The position numbers and the translations under genes are program-made. From JAJRVM01 sp963700515 (GTDB lineage: Bacteria; Planctomycetota; Planctomycetia; Pirellulales; Pirellulaceae), in the NCBI GenBank assembly GCA_963700515.1, contig CAVOXY010000048.1, positions 496,001-560,000 of the forward strand: a stretch of 64,000 nt of DNA, written 5' to 3'. Shown here piece after piece: positions 48,150 to 57,486 of the stretch (position 1 is the first letter of the stretch; the number at the start of each line of letters is the position of its first letter). Below the pieces are notes generated by a model, which made no database searches, was not told the origin of the DNA, and saw nothing but the letters and a program-made list of their open reading frames with translations.

Positions 48150-48201
48150 GAAACCGCCGACCTGGATTGCCTCGCCGATACCGCTGAATCGAGTTCAACG
48201 G

Positions 48202-48438
48202 CTACCTGATATGAAGTTTCGCCGCCCGTTGGCGGTTCTTTGCCTGCACGAGATGCGTCCCACTGCGAAACGCGACCGCCATACCCTGATTCTGCTCGCC
48301 GATGGACAAGGCCGTCAAGGCGGCGGCCTCCTCCGCGTCCAGCCACTGCTGGCGCAATAAGATGGGCGACATGTATGGATTAACCGAGAAAAGATCGAGC
48401 CGAACAGTTGTAACGGACGACACGATGCGACGGGGCAT
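48202..48438 (-). CDS. Small hypothetical protein, possibly real
   Basis: 78 residues from ATG 48438. The sequence looks protein-like: VTTVRLDLFSVNPYMSPILL, then QQWLDAEEAAALTALSIGEQ, MAVAFRSGTHLVQAKNRQRA. The frame extends upstream to 48600, but that part is Pro/Arg-rich and looks like non-coding. No strong ribosome site and no family recognised. It lies 52 bp upstream of the membrane protein on the same strand, so it may be the first gene of that operon. Confidence 0.45.
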   Translation of the reverse strand: MPRRIVSSVTTVRLDLFSVNPYMSPILLRQQWLDAEEAAALTALSIGEQNQGMAVAFRSGTHLVQAKNRQRAAKLHIR

Positions 48439-48687
48439 GGTGCCCGAATTGCGCGCGAGCCGAACGAGGGTTCCGCCGCTTTTCCTGACCGCCGGCTTGA
48501 ATCCCCTCCGATGGCGGGGCCGCGTCGTGCGTACCCAACCCGTACCAGGGATTACTCGCGGGGGGGGCGGCTGGTTTCGTATACCCACACGAAGTAGCAA
48601 GAAACGAGCGAGATCGCCTCTCCTCCCTCACCGCCACCAACGGCCTCTCCAAATCGGATCTACCCATCCTCACAGGAACGAGTACCG

Positions 48688-49290
48688 ATGCGTCCCCAAC
48701 ACTGCCTGCTCTCGCTGCTGATCGGATTCATGATCGCATCGACCGAAAACGGCCTGCTGGCTCAGCAAGATGATGCGGGTGCGATCACGCCCTCACAAGT
48801 CCCCGATTTTCTGCAACCCCCCCCCAAAACGCTGCTCGAGAAAGGGCTGCAGCCACTTTCCGCCGAGTTGCCAGACACACGTGTCCGCGCCGGATTGCTG
48901 CCGCCGGACGCCAGTCAAGGCTTGTTTGAGGAAAGTCGGACGGGGCTCAGCTCACTGCGCGGCGAGAATTGGATACGTCTAGAGTATCATTGGGCCGCCA
49001 CGTGCAACCGATACCGCCCCCTCTATTTTGAGGATGCCATGCTCGAGCGACATGGACAGACGCGGCATCCACTCATTCAGCCAGTGGTTTCGGGAACGCG
49101 GTTCTTCCTGGCATTCCCCGCGCTCCCCTATGCCGCCGTCGTGGATTCACCGTGGCCAGCCAGAAGTGTGCTGGGGCATTTTCGTCCGGGCAGCGGTGCG
49201 CCGTTGCTGTTGCAGCGCCCACCCTTGCAAGCGGATGCCGGACTGTTCGAAGCGGGGATGGTTGTGGGCCTGATCTTCCTTATTCCGTAA
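48688..49290 (+). CDS. Secreted hypothetical protein
   Basis: 200 residues; signal peptide HCLLSLLIGFMIASTENGLL ending at AQQ; CAGGAACGAG lies upstream of the ATG. Mature part: a Pro/Gln-rich linker, then conserved-looking segments ENWIRLEYHWAATCNRYRPL, YFEDAMLERHGQTRHPLIQP, SGTRFFLAFPALPYAAVVDS and a C-terminal hydrophobic segment FEAGMVVGLIFLIP. I recall similar short secreted proteins in planctomycetes but no name. Followed by the TolC lipoprotein gene 450 bp downstream. Confidence 0.7.
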   Translation: MRPQHCLLSLLIGFMIASTENGLLAQQDDAGAITPSQVPDFLQPPPKTLLEKGLQPLSAELPDTRVRAGLLPPDASQGLFEESRTGLSSLRGENWIRLEYHWAATCNRYRPLYFEDAMLERHGQTRHPLIQPVVSGTRFFLAFPALPYAAVVDSPWPARSVLGHFRPGSGAPLLLQRPPLQADAGLFEAGMVVGLIFLIP

Positions 49291-49710
49291 GGAGGCTTGA
49301 GGCTCGATGCTTGAGGAGTCCTGAACGCCGGCGGCTACTGCGGCAAATTGTCCCCCATTCCCAACCGGCGCTCCCCAACTTGGCACCTTGCGCTTTCCGT
49401 GCCGCATTTGTGAGCGCAATGGTTCGTCGCCGGTTATGGCGTCGACGACGTCTCCTAGCCTGCGTTGTCTCTGTCGATCGCCCTGACGGAGCCACGTACG
49501 TTGGATCCGCCTCCCACGGACGGAGACTTCCCCGCGACACAGACCTGGGCCGCGTAATCGCAACAATCGACATAGTCCCCCCAGCTGCGTGGCGAGTCCC
49601 GAAGTCCACGTGTAGCGAACGTATGAAATACTCCAGTCGCGTGATCGCTATCGTCGATACGACTGATAGCATTCCCCCTTCGTGCGCGCTCAGTACCGGC
49701 GTGCCTGATC
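49291..49710. other. Intergenic region, nothing recognised
   Basis: 420 bp between the secreted hypothetical and the TolC lipoprotein gene. No repeat, terminator or gene recognised; open frames through it lack family resemblance. Confidence 0.45.
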
Positions 49711-49740
49711 ATGCGCCCTCCATGGATGGACTTTGCCCAC

Positions 49741-51756
49741 ATGTGCCGCCGCCGAAGCTTGATCACAGCCTTGACGACGCTGCTGCTGTTTTCTGCAGGC
49801 TGCAGGTACGGCCACCAGGAGTTCCATTTCCCGGAACACCAGGTCGGTCCTCACGAGAGCTACGTAACCGAAATCGAGTATCCGGATGTCGAAACGACCA
49901 TGGATGCCGAAATCGCGGCCAGCACGGGCCCTCGCACCACGGACAACCCTCGAGATCAAGAATCGCTCGACCTGACACTGGCCGAAGCGATGAGAATGGC
50001 GTTGGGTAATAGTACCGTGATGCGCAACCTCGGCGGCAGTGTGGTGGCCTCGCCACTCGGGTCACAGACGATCTTCAACCCGGCCCTGGCGGAAACGGAT
50101 CCACGTGGAAGCGTGGAGGCAGCACTCAGCGCCTTTGATGCACAACTCACATCGAGCATTTTCTGGAACAAGGTCGACCGCGGCATCAACCAGACTTTTT
50201 CCGGCCTGTTCTTGCCGGTGGCACAGCAGTGCCAGAGCACCTATCTGCTGGAATTAGCCAAGACGACCGCCACAGGTGCTCGTTTCGCCTTGCGCCATCA
50301 CGTCAACTACGACCGCACCGAAATATCCAATCCGTCGTTGCGATTCAACAGCGTCTACCAGATCGACTATGAAGCCGAGTATCGCCAACCACTCTTGCAG
50401 GGAGCGGGGGTCGAATTCAATCGCATCGCCGGTCCGAACTCGGCAGCCGGAGGAGCCGGCGGCGTGTTGCTGGCACGCATCAACACCGACATCAGCCTCG
50501 CTGATTTCGAAGCGGGCGTCACCAATCTCGTCACGGACGTGGAACAGGCCTACTGGGATCTCTATTTCGCCTACCGCGACCTGGATGCGAAACTGGCTGG
50601 TCGCGATAGCGCCCTGGTCACCTGGCAGGATATTGCCGAGCGGTTGCGAATTGGATTGCGTGGTGGCACTCCCGAAAACGAGGCACAGTTGCGTTCGCAG
50701 TATTTCACTTTCCAGGCAGCCGTGGACGATGCCCTGAGCACGCTCTACTCACGCGAAGAACAGTTGCGTTACTTGTTGGGAATGCCCCCCAATGGACCTC
50801 AGCTGATCCGCCCCGCCACCGAACCGACGACCGCCAAGATTGTCTTCCCCTGGCAATCGATTCTCAATGAATCATACATGCGCCGCGTGGAACTGCGGCG
50901 GCAGAAATGGCAAGTCAAACGTCGCGAATTGGAGCTGGTGGCCGCCCGCAACTACATCAAGCCGCGACTCGACGCCGTCGCCCTGTACCGCTTTCGTGGC
51001 TTGGGTGACGACCTGATTCGGTCACCCGGTCCGACCGGTTTCGAAAGCGCTTACCAGAACCTGACCACGGGCGACTTCCAGGAATGGCAAGTCGGACTCC
51101 AGTTGGACGTCCCGATCGGATTCCGTCGTGAATTCACCGCCCTCCGCAATGCGGAACTGCAGGTGGCTCGCGAACGGGCCCTGCTCAAGGAGCAGGAATT
51201 CCGCGTGTCGCACGACCTCAGCGAAGCGATGCGCCGCATGCAGCGCGCATTTCAGCTGATGAAGACCAATCTGAATCGGCGCGTGGCAGCCTACTATGAA
51301 GTGGAAGCTCTGAAGAACCGTGGCGATGTCGGATTTGCGGAAGTGGATGTGATTCTGCAGGCTCAACAGCGTCTGGCCGATTCGGACAGCTCCTACTACC
51401 GCGCGTTGGTCGACTATATGCTGGCCATCCGCGACGTGCATCGCGCCAAAGGGTCGCTGCTGGAGTACGACGGTGTCTCGCTCACCGAAGGCCCCTGGTC
51501 CACGGACGCCTATCGCGACGCGCTCCAACGCTCGCGGCATTTCACCGAGCGGATCATTGATTATGGCCTCGAACAACCGCCGCCCTTGAGTCGTGGCCCC
51601 TACCAGCAGGAATCGCCCGAGATGGTGAGCCCTCCAGGGATCGAAGGCGTTACCGCTCCCGCCGCGGAGGGTCTGCCGCAGCCCGACCAGTTGCTTGACC
51701 CGCCCCCAACCGAAGCGGAGCTCCCGCCAATTCCGACTCCACCGGATCTGAACTGA
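49741..51756 (+). CDS. TolC-family outer membrane lipoprotein
   Basis: 671 residues from ATG 49741, which gives a compact lipoprotein leader (MCRRRSLITALTTLLLFSAG then Cys as lipobox). ATGs at 49711 and 49726 are alternatives. The usual TolC repeats follow: LTLAEAMRMALGNSTVMRNL, TDVEQAYWDLYFAYRDLDAK, GLRGGTPENEAQLRSQYFTF, RRVELRRQKWQVKRRELELV, and SHDLSEAMRRMQRAFQLMKT. A long N-terminal extension (about 30-110) and a Pro-rich C-terminal tail (PPPTEAELPPIPTPPDLN) are added. It could serve the MacAB exporter encoded on the other strand, though it stands alone. Confidence 0.9.
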   Translation: MCRRRSLITALTTLLLFSAGCRYGHQEFHFPEHQVGPHESYVTEIEYPDVETTMDAEIAASTGPRTTDNPRDQESLDLTLAEAMRMALGNSTVMRNLGGSVVASPLGSQTIFNPALAETDPRGSVEAALSAFDAQLTSSIFWNKVDRGINQTFSGLFLPVAQQCQSTYLLELAKTTATGARFALRHHVNYDRTEISNPSLRFNSVYQIDYEAEYRQPLLQGAGVEFNRIAGPNSAAGGAGGVLLARINTDISLADFEAGVTNLVTDVEQAYWDLYFAYRDLDAKLAGRDSALVTWQDIAERLRIGLRGGTPENEAQLRSQYFTFQAAVDDALSTLYSREEQLRYLLGMPPNGPQLIRPATEPTTAKIVFPWQSILNESYMRRVELRRQKWQVKRRELELVAARNYIKPRLDAVALYRFRGLGDDLIRSPGPTGFESAYQNLTTGDFQEWQVGLQLDVPIGFRREFTALRNAELQVARERALLKEQEFRVSHDLSEAMRRMQRAFQLMKTNLNRRVAAYYEVEALKNRGDVGFAEVDVILQAQQRLADSDSSYYRALVDYMLAIRDVHRAKGSLLEYDGVSLTEGPWSTDAYRDALQRSRHFTERIIDYGLEQPPPLSRGPYQQESPEMVSPPGIEGVTAPAAEGLPQPDQLLDPPPTEAELPPIPTPPDLN

Positions 51757-52112
51757 CCCCCTCGACAGGCCTTCCACGCCCCTCTACACGACTACCGCGA
51801 GCGGGAATCCCCCCTGAAATCAGCATTTACGCTCTGTTCGCCGTCCCACGAACGCCCGTTCTGGCTGCGGACCAAGGCTGCGTAAATTGACTGGCGGGCT
51901 ATAATGGATCTGCGACGATCCTGCCGGGGAGGCTCCAGCGTAGCGTCTCCCCAGGAACTCCGCCCGAGCTCGTCTTGCCACGACACGGAAAAACGGTTGG
52001 CGGCAGAGTGGCCCACCCAGCGCGACCGCCGCCGAGTTGGCGTCAGTGGCGATGTGTGTTGCCCGGCGTCCAGTAAATTCCGATTCCGCGAACCTCCAAG
52101 CAACTGGCGTTC
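51757..52112. other. Intergenic region, nothing recognised
   Basis: 356 bp; no gene, repeat or terminator recognised. Confidence 0.45.
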
Positions 52113-55100
52113 ATGGAACACGATTTGCCATTAGAGCGATACTCTTGGTTGTGCACGACGTGCACGCTGCTGATCGCTGCGACAATCTGGCTATGGCCTG
52201 GCCAGGCACAGACGGCCGATCCCGCTGCAAGTATCTCGGTTCCTCCCGGGTTCGAGGTCAGTCTATTTGCCGATGACGAATTGGCTCATGACATCTTCTC
52301 TTTGACGATCGATGCCCATGGACAAGTGGCGGTCTCCGGCCCCGGCTATGTGCGCATCCTTACCGACCGAGATCTCGACGGGCGTGCCGATTCGTACCGG
52401 ACCTACGCCGAGGGGCCCTCGACCGGCGCTCAAGGGCTGTACTTCGATGGCCCCGATCTCTTATGTACCGGCGACGGGGGACTGTTGCGATATCGTGATC
52501 GCGACCGGGATGGTCGAGCGGACGGCCCTCCTGAACAACTCCTATCGCTCAGGACCGGCGGGGAACACTTTGCGCACGCGGTCCAGCGAGGCCCCGACGG
52601 CTGGTGGTACGTAATCCTGGGCAACCTCGCTGGAATTAGTGACCATGATGTGTCACTAGCAAGCTCGCCGGTAAGAACTCCCGCGGCGGGAGTCCTCATG
52701 CGCATCGCACCGGATTTTTCCGGCACGGAAGTCGTCGCCGACGGATTCCGCAACCCGTATGATTTCGCCTTTCATGCTCTGGGCGATGTGTTTGTCTTCG
52801 ATAGCGACGGAGAGCGGGACGTCTCCTTACCGTGGTACCGACCCACACGCGTGTTTCAAGTGCTGCCGGGAACCAACGCAGGTTGGGTCAGCCCCAGCTG
52901 GAAATACCCCGACTACTATAGCGAAATGCCTCCCGTCTCGGCCGATTGCGGGCGTGGTTCGCCCACCGGCATGGTTTTCTATCGACACACGCGCTTTCCT
53001 ACGAAATACTCTGGGGCACTTTTCGCGTTGGATTGGACCTTCGGACGCGTGTTTGCCATCCCCCTCGCGCCAGACGGCTCCCGCCTGCGGGGTGATGTGG
53101 AGACGTTCCTGACGGCCACCGGAGAGTTTGGATTCGCGCCCACCGACATTGCCGTGACGCCCAGTGGCGACTTGATGATCAGCGTGGGAGGCCGGGGCAC
53201 GCGGGGTGGCGTCTACCGGGTACACTACGTTGGGGACGAACAGTCTGAGCTGGGTCACGCCTCGGTAACGGTCGACTCCCTGACGCGATGCCTCACCGCA
53301 CCTCAGCCGCTGGAGAGCTGGTCACGAGCCCGCTGGCTCCCCCTGGCCCAGCAACTTGGCCGGCCACATCTCCTCGGCGCCGTCATGGATCCACAGCGGC
53401 CGCTCGCCCAGCGGGTGCGTGCCATCGAGATGGTGACCGAGCTGTTTGCCGGCCTGGATGCGGCATCGGCCCGAACCCTGGCCCATGATCCGTCTGCTGA
53501 CATTCGCGCACGGGCGGTCTGGTCTCTCGGACGCCAGTCCCAGGCGGATAGTAGTCTGGCGATCGTACAGCAGTATCTGCAGGATGAAGACCCCGTGGTG
53601 GTGCGGAGTGCGCTGGAAGTGCTACTGCGTCACGCTCCTGCGCCGGATGTCGACCTGTTTCTTCCTCAACTGAGGCAGCTCCTGGATGCCCCGGACCGCT
53701 ACGTTCGCCAAGCCGCCTGGCAAACCGTCGCCCGGCTCGACAAGCCACAACGGGAGTACGTCGCTCAAGACTTGTCACAAGCCTCTCCACGAATGCAAGT
53801 CTCCTATGCCATGGCCATCACGCAACATCAACGGCAATTTGATGACGCGGCATTCGACCTGGCCTGTCACGCTCTTAGCGCAACCTCCGATCCCATCTTG
53901 CGGCTCGACGCCGTCCGCGCCGCACAGAAGGCCTGCGGAGATTTTGGCGGTTCACCCCAACTGCCACCCGTTTACGACGGCTACGCCAATAGGGTCTCCC
54001 TACGTAGACCGGAATTCACTCCGTTTCACGAAGCTGAGTCAAGCATTCACCTCCAATCACTCAGCGCCACATTCCCCAGCGGCAACGATTCCGTCGATCA
54101 GGAATTGGCCCGGCTGTTCGCCCTGCTGGCCCCCGACAGCCCCGCACTGGCCGGGAAGCTGGCCAGTAAGCTGAGCGATACTTCGGATCCTGTGGAGGAC
54201 ATCCACTACCTGATTGTGCTGTCCCGCTTCTCGATCCCGTGGCCGGCCAGTATCCGCAACCGCATCGCGACCGCCTTGGTCCAACTTGAACCGAAGCTTC
54301 GCGCGCGCGGGCTGCAGCAAGATCTCAACTGGGATGTGCGGATTGGCGAACTGTACCGGCAACTGGTGCGAGGCGATCAACAATTGGCACACACGGTAAT
54401 CGAGCATCCGCTATTCGGGATGCCGGGGCAGGTTGTTTTCACTCAAGGCCTCGATCAAGAGCTACGCAGGCGTGCAGCCGAGCGTGTGGCGGATTATCTG
54501 GAACAACACGCCGAGGTCCCGTGGACCAGCGACGTGATCTTCCTGCTCGGCGTTTCCGGGAATCCCCGCCACCGCGACATGGTGCGGCAACAATTCAACG
54601 ACCTCTCACTCCAGGGCAGTGCCATTCTGGCGCTGGCCGAGACGCCTGCCGGAGTCGATCAAGCCAAGTTTGTCACGGGGCTCAGATCTCCCGACCTGGC
54701 AGTCGTGAGTGCTGCGGTCCAGGCGTTGGAACATCTGCCGGCCAGTGAAGAGGCAACGTACCAGTTCGCACTACTGGACGCCTTGCGCAGACTCGGAGCC
54801 GATCGGCCCGAGCGATCGCTGCGCGATCGAGTGGCCAGGCTGTTGTACCACAATCTCGGTCAGGATTTTGGATATCAGTACGGACGTACGACAAGTGAGC
54901 CGCAGGCGAGAGCTGTCGTGGGCTGGACGGATTACCTCAGACAGCGGTTCCCCGACGAAGCGGCACACTTGCTGAAGTCGTCGGCAGAACAAATCGCGGC
55001 TCTGCAGAACCTGCTCTCGATCGTCAAGTGGGAGGCCGGGGCCCGGGACCGTGGGAAAGACTTGTTCCAGAAGCATTCATGCGCCGGTTGCCATAACACC

Positions 55101-55436
55101 AGAACCGCAGTCGGTCCCGATCTCGCGGGGATCGGGAAACGGTTCTCGCGCGACGATCTCTTCACCGCACTCGCGCTCCCCAGCCAGGATGTCTCCCCTC
55201 GCTACAACACAACGCTCATCGAGACAACGCGCGGCAAGGTGGTTAGCGGACTGGTCGTCTACGAATCGGCCGACGGCGTGACGCTACGCGATTCCACCAA
55301 CCAGACGATCCGTGTGGAGGCCAATGAGATTGCCTTCCACCAGGAGCTGGCCACCTCGCTGATGCCCGCCGGACTCCTGGACGGATTACAGCCGCAAGAC
55401 CTGGCCGACCTCTATGCCTATCTGCGCAGCCTGTGA
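52113..55436 (+). CDS. PVC-type membrane-bound dehydrogenase: beta-propeller, HEAT-like repeats, c-type cytochrome
   Basis: 1,107 residues. Leader helix LCTTCTLLIAATIWLWPGQA. Residues about 40-380 are a PQQ-dehydrogenase-like beta-propeller (PPGFEVSLFADDELAHDIFS, ILTDRDLDGRADSYRTYAEG, NPYDFAFHALGDVFVFDSDG, SPTGMVFYRHTRFPTKYSGA). About 420-930 contain degenerate HEAT-type helices (DIRARAVWSLGRQSQADSSL). At about 990 the haem site CAGCH follows KDLFQKHS, with GPDLAGIGKRFSRDDLFTAL and a distal region EIAFHQELATSLMPAGLLDG. Such proteins oxidise organic substrates in the planctomycete periplasm and pass electrons to the bound haem. The substrate is unknown. A copy of the GGAATTC palindromic element is read as coding sequence near 54004. 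Confidence 0.9.
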   Translation: MEHDLPLERYSWLCTTCTLLIAATIWLWPGQAQTADPAASISVPPGFEVSLFADDELAHDIFSLTIDAHGQVAVSGPGYVRILTDRDLDGRADSYRTYAEGPSTGAQGLYFDGPDLLCTGDGGLLRYRDRDRDGRADGPPEQLLSLRTGGEHFAHAVQRGPDGWWYVILGNLAGISDHDVSLASSPVRTPAAGVLMRIAPDFSGTEVVADGFRNPYDFAFHALGDVFVFDSDGERDVSLPWYRPTRVFQVLPGTNAGWVSPSWKYPDYYSEMPPVSADCGRGSPTGMVFYRHTRFPTKYSGALFALDWTFGRVFAIPLAPDGSRLRGDVETFLTATGEFGFAPTDIAVTPSGDLMISVGGRGTRGGVYRVHYVGDEQSELGHASVTVDSLTRCLTAPQPLESWSRARWLPLAQQLGRPHLLGAVMDPQRPLAQRVRAIEMVTELFAGLDAASARTLAHDPSADIRARAVWSLGRQSQADSSLAIVQQYLQDEDPVVVRSALEVLLRHAPAPDVDLFLPQLRQLLDAPDRYVRQAAWQTVARLDKPQREYVAQDLSQASPRMQVSYAMAITQHQRQFDDAAFDLACHALSATSDPILRLDAVRAAQKACGDFGGSPQLPPVYDGYANRVSLRRPEFTPFHEAESSIHLQSLSATFPSGNDSVDQELARLFALLAPDSPALAGKLASKLSDTSDPVEDIHYLIVLSRFSIPWPASIRNRIATALVQLEPKLRARGLQQDLNWDVRIGELYRQLVRGDQQLAHTVIEHPLFGMPGQVVFTQGLDQELRRRAAERVADYLEQHAEVPWTSDVIFLLGVSGNPRHRDMVRQQFNDLSLQGSAILALAETPAGVDQAKFVTGLRSPDLAVVSAAVQALEHLPASEEATYQFALLDALRRLGADRPERSLRDRVARLLYHNLGQDFGYQYGRTTSEPQARAVVGWTDYLRQRFPDEAAHLLKSSAEQIAALQNLLSIVKWEAGARDRGKDLFQKHSCAGCHNTRTAVGPDLAGIGKRFSRDDLFTALALPSQDVSPRYNTTLIETTRGKVVSGLVVYESADGVTLRDSTNQTIRVEANEIAFHQELATSLMPAGLLDGLQPQDLADLYAYLRSL
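54004..54030. repeat. Short dispersed repeat, copy 4, inside a coding region
   Basis: GTAGACCGGAATTCACTCCG then TTTCACG resembles 20111-20139 with a few differences. In the dehydrogenase frame it encodes SLRRPEFTPFHE without disturbing the reading frame. Confidence 0.55.
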
Positions 55437-55773
55437 ACGGCCAATTGGCGTGGGGAAGAACGGGAGAAAGAGAGGGGAGAGAAAAAGTTCATGTGCAACA
55501 CACAATCTTTTGTCGTCCGATTTTTTTGTCCTCATAGGCTTTGAGGGAACAATGCCACGCTGCGGAGAGTAAGAGTAAGAGTAAGAGTAAGAGTAAGAGT
55601 AAGGAGAAGATGGAGACCGAGGGACTTTTTTGAATCTCTGGTTGTTTTTTGGCTCGGCCCGCGTCCCCATGCACGGTGGCGTCGGTTTCATGTACAGTGG
55701 CGTCGGTTTAAATGATCAGACAGGGGACCGATCTGGTCTCCGCAAGTCGTTTTCCCTCTTGCAGGACTCCTCC
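55437..55773. other. Intergenic region with hexamer array
   Basis: 337 bp between the cytochrome gene and the PilT gene; the AGTAAG array (55568-55603) is the only content recognised. An in-frame upward extension of the PilT frame (to 55630) has no protein character. Confidence 0.55.
55568..55603. repeat. CTTACT hexamer array, locus 3 (as AGTAAG)
   Basis: Six perfect AGTAAG units, the reverse complement of CTTACT, as at 23272 and 43775. Confidence 0.95.
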
Positions 55774-56868
55774 ATGGATCGCCCAGAAACTCCCTGCCCC
55801 GACGCGATCAGGCGTTGGCTGACTACCGCTGTACAGCGCGAGGCATCCGATCTGCACCTGGTGGCCGGACACCCGCCGGTACTGCGCGTCCATGGCGTGC
55901 TGCAACCGCTGGAGGAAGCCGATCTGGGCAAGGAACGACTGGAGAAACTGCTGCCGGCAGCGTGCCCGCCCCCGTTCGACGAACGCTTCCAGAACGAAAA
56001 GAACACCGATTTCTCGCTCGAAATTACTATCGACAATATCCGCCAGCGTTTTCGAGCCAATTACTTCTTCAACGGCCAGAACATGGGTGCCTGCTTTCGC
56101 GTCATACCTGCGACCATCCCCGATTTCCAGTGGGCTCATTTTCCCGCGGAACTGGCCGAGCGTTTGATTGGGTTTCGTGACGGCTTGATCCTCGTGTCAG
56201 GCGTCACCGGGTCGGGCAAGACGACGACCCTGGCAATGCTCATCAACAAACTCAACCTGGCCGGCGGCAACCGGATCATTACGATCGAAGAGCCGATCGA
56301 GTACATTTTCCCACGCGTGCCCACTTCCATCGTCACGCAGCGGGAAGTGGGAGTCGATGTGAGTACGTTTGCTGACGGATTGAAGTACGGTCTGCGGCAG
56401 GACCCCGATGTGATTCTGGTCGGCGAGATTCGCGATCGCGATACGGCACAGATTGCGCTGAGCGCCGCCGAGACCGGCCACCTGGTCCTGAGCACGTTGC
56501 ATACGCGGGACGCCAAAGGAGCCATCTCGCGACTGGTCGACCTCTTTCCGCAAACCGTCCAGCACGAGGTCCGTGCCCAGCTGGCCATGGGACTGCGGGC
56601 GGTGGTCAGCCAACACCTGCTGCAAAGTATTGTGCCCGACACGAGACGAGAACTGGCACTGGAAGTGCTGTTCAACAATTCGCCGATCTCCAGCTCCATC
56701 CGTTTTGGGAAGATCGAATCGATCGACAATTGCATCTTGACCGGTCGAGCTGCCGGAATGATCACGCTCGACGAATCGATTCGCCGCTTGATGTTGGACG
56801 ACCGCATCGATCGGCAGACCGCCGAGCACTACGTCAACGACCTCACCGCATTGGACCGCCGCCGGTAA
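55774..56868 (+). CDS. pilT: PilT-type twitching-motility ATPase
   Basis: 364 residues from ATG 55774; the frame extends upstream without protein character. N-terminal PAS-like part (QREASDLHLVAGHPPVLRVH), then Walker A LVSGVTGSGKTTTLAMLINK, Asp box IITIEEPIEYIFPR, Walker B GLRQDPDVILVGEIRDRDTA, His box TGHLVLSTLHTRDA, and the PilT retraction sequence in place of the AIRNLIRE helix (LDESIRRLMLDDRIDRQTAE). It would power pilus retraction or another secretion ATPase role; no other pilus gene is present. A 26-bp inverted repeat follows the stop. Confidence 0.88.
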   Translation: MDRPETPCPDAIRRWLTTAVQREASDLHLVAGHPPVLRVHGVLQPLEEADLGKERLEKLLPAACPPPFDERFQNEKNTDFSLEITIDNIRQRFRANYFFNGQNMGACFRVIPATIPDFQWAHFPAELAERLIGFRDGLILVSGVTGSGKTTTLAMLINKLNLAGGNRIITIEEPIEYIFPRVPTSIVTQREVGVDVSTFADGLKYGLRQDPDVILVGEIRDRDTAQIALSAAETGHLVLSTLHTRDAKGAISRLVDLFPQTVQHEVRAQLAMGLRAVVSQHLLQSIVPDTRRELALEVLFNNSPISSSIRFGKIESIDNCILTGRAAGMITLDESIRRLMLDDRIDRQTAEHYVNDLTALDRRR

Positions 56869-56877
56869 GTGCACACC

Positions 56878-56941
56878 GTAGCTGGACCCGCCAGGGTTCA
56901 GCCGCAGCTCAATCCGGCTGGACCCTGGCGGGTCCAGCTAC
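56878..56941. repeat. Long inverted repeat (26-bp arms) downstream of pilT
   Basis: The left arm (56878-56903) begins GTAGCTGGACCCGCCAGGG, the right arm (56916-56941) ends CCCTGGCGGGTCCAGCTAC; over 26 bases there is a single T-G pair. Twelve bases separate the arms. No T-run follows, but so strong a stem could end transcription or be a REP-type element, sharing GTAGCTG ends with the array at 23643-23860. Confidence 0.9.
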
Positions 56942-56997
56942 CACAGCGGCTGGGAATCGATCCGCCATTCTTGCTAACAAAAAGCTGGGGAACTTTA

Positions 56998-57030
56998 TTG
57001 ACAGCAGCAACTCGTTTGTCTACATTTGTA
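56998..57030 (+). promoter_or_regulatory. Promoter with BlaI/MecI-type operator before blaI
   Basis: TTGACA (56998-57003), a 17-bp spacer and TACATT (57021-57026) make a near-consensus promoter. The -10 box is inside TACATTTGTA (57021-57030), the TACA-NN-TGTA palindrome recognised by BlaI and MecI. The BlaI-like protein encoded 60 bp downstream is therefore expected to repress its own operon. Confidence 0.8.
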
Positions 57031-57089
57031 ATCGCTCTATCACGGGCCGCCTGAGGGTCCATGGCAACCGGAGATACGGAGAACCAGGC

Positions 57090-57486
57090 ATGCCCAACAA
57101 CCAGGAACCGATGTCGGCGGCCGAGTGGAAGGTGATGCGCATCGTGTGGCAGCTTCAGCCCTGCGCTGCGCGGGATGTGGTTGCCGAGGCAGAGGCGCAG
57201 CAGGGTTGGGCTCCCAGCACGGTCAAGACGTTACTGCGGCGTCTGGTGGAAAAACGGCAGCTGAAAGCCACCCGCGTGGGCAACAGCTTTCTCTACCGCC
57301 CCGCGGCCCGTGCTCAAGACGCTCTATCGAGCGGCCGACACGCTACTTGGCCACACGGTCGAAGGAACCGTAGCACCACTGCTGATGTACATGGCGCAGC
57401 GGGGGAATCTTTCGCAGGATGAGCTTGCCGAACTGCGCGCCATGTTCGACGAACTGGCAGAACAGAATGAGGAGTCGGACAAATGA
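57090..57486 (+). CDS. blaI: BlaI/MecI-family repressor (one frame break)
   Basis: About 131 residues from ATG 57090, with ATACGGAG upstream. Winged helix: MSAAEWKVMRIVWQLQPCAA, DVVAEAEAQQGWAPSTVKTL, LRRLVEKRQLKATRVGNSFL. A CCC run at 57307-57309 seems one C too long; removing it joins FLYRPAA to VLKTLYRAADTLLGHTVEGT and VAPLLMYMAQRGNLSQDELA, the usual dimerisation tail. The stop (57484-57486) overlaps the M56 gene start (ATGA). BlaI repressors are cleaved or released when the partner BlaR1-type protease is activated. Confidence 0.88.
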
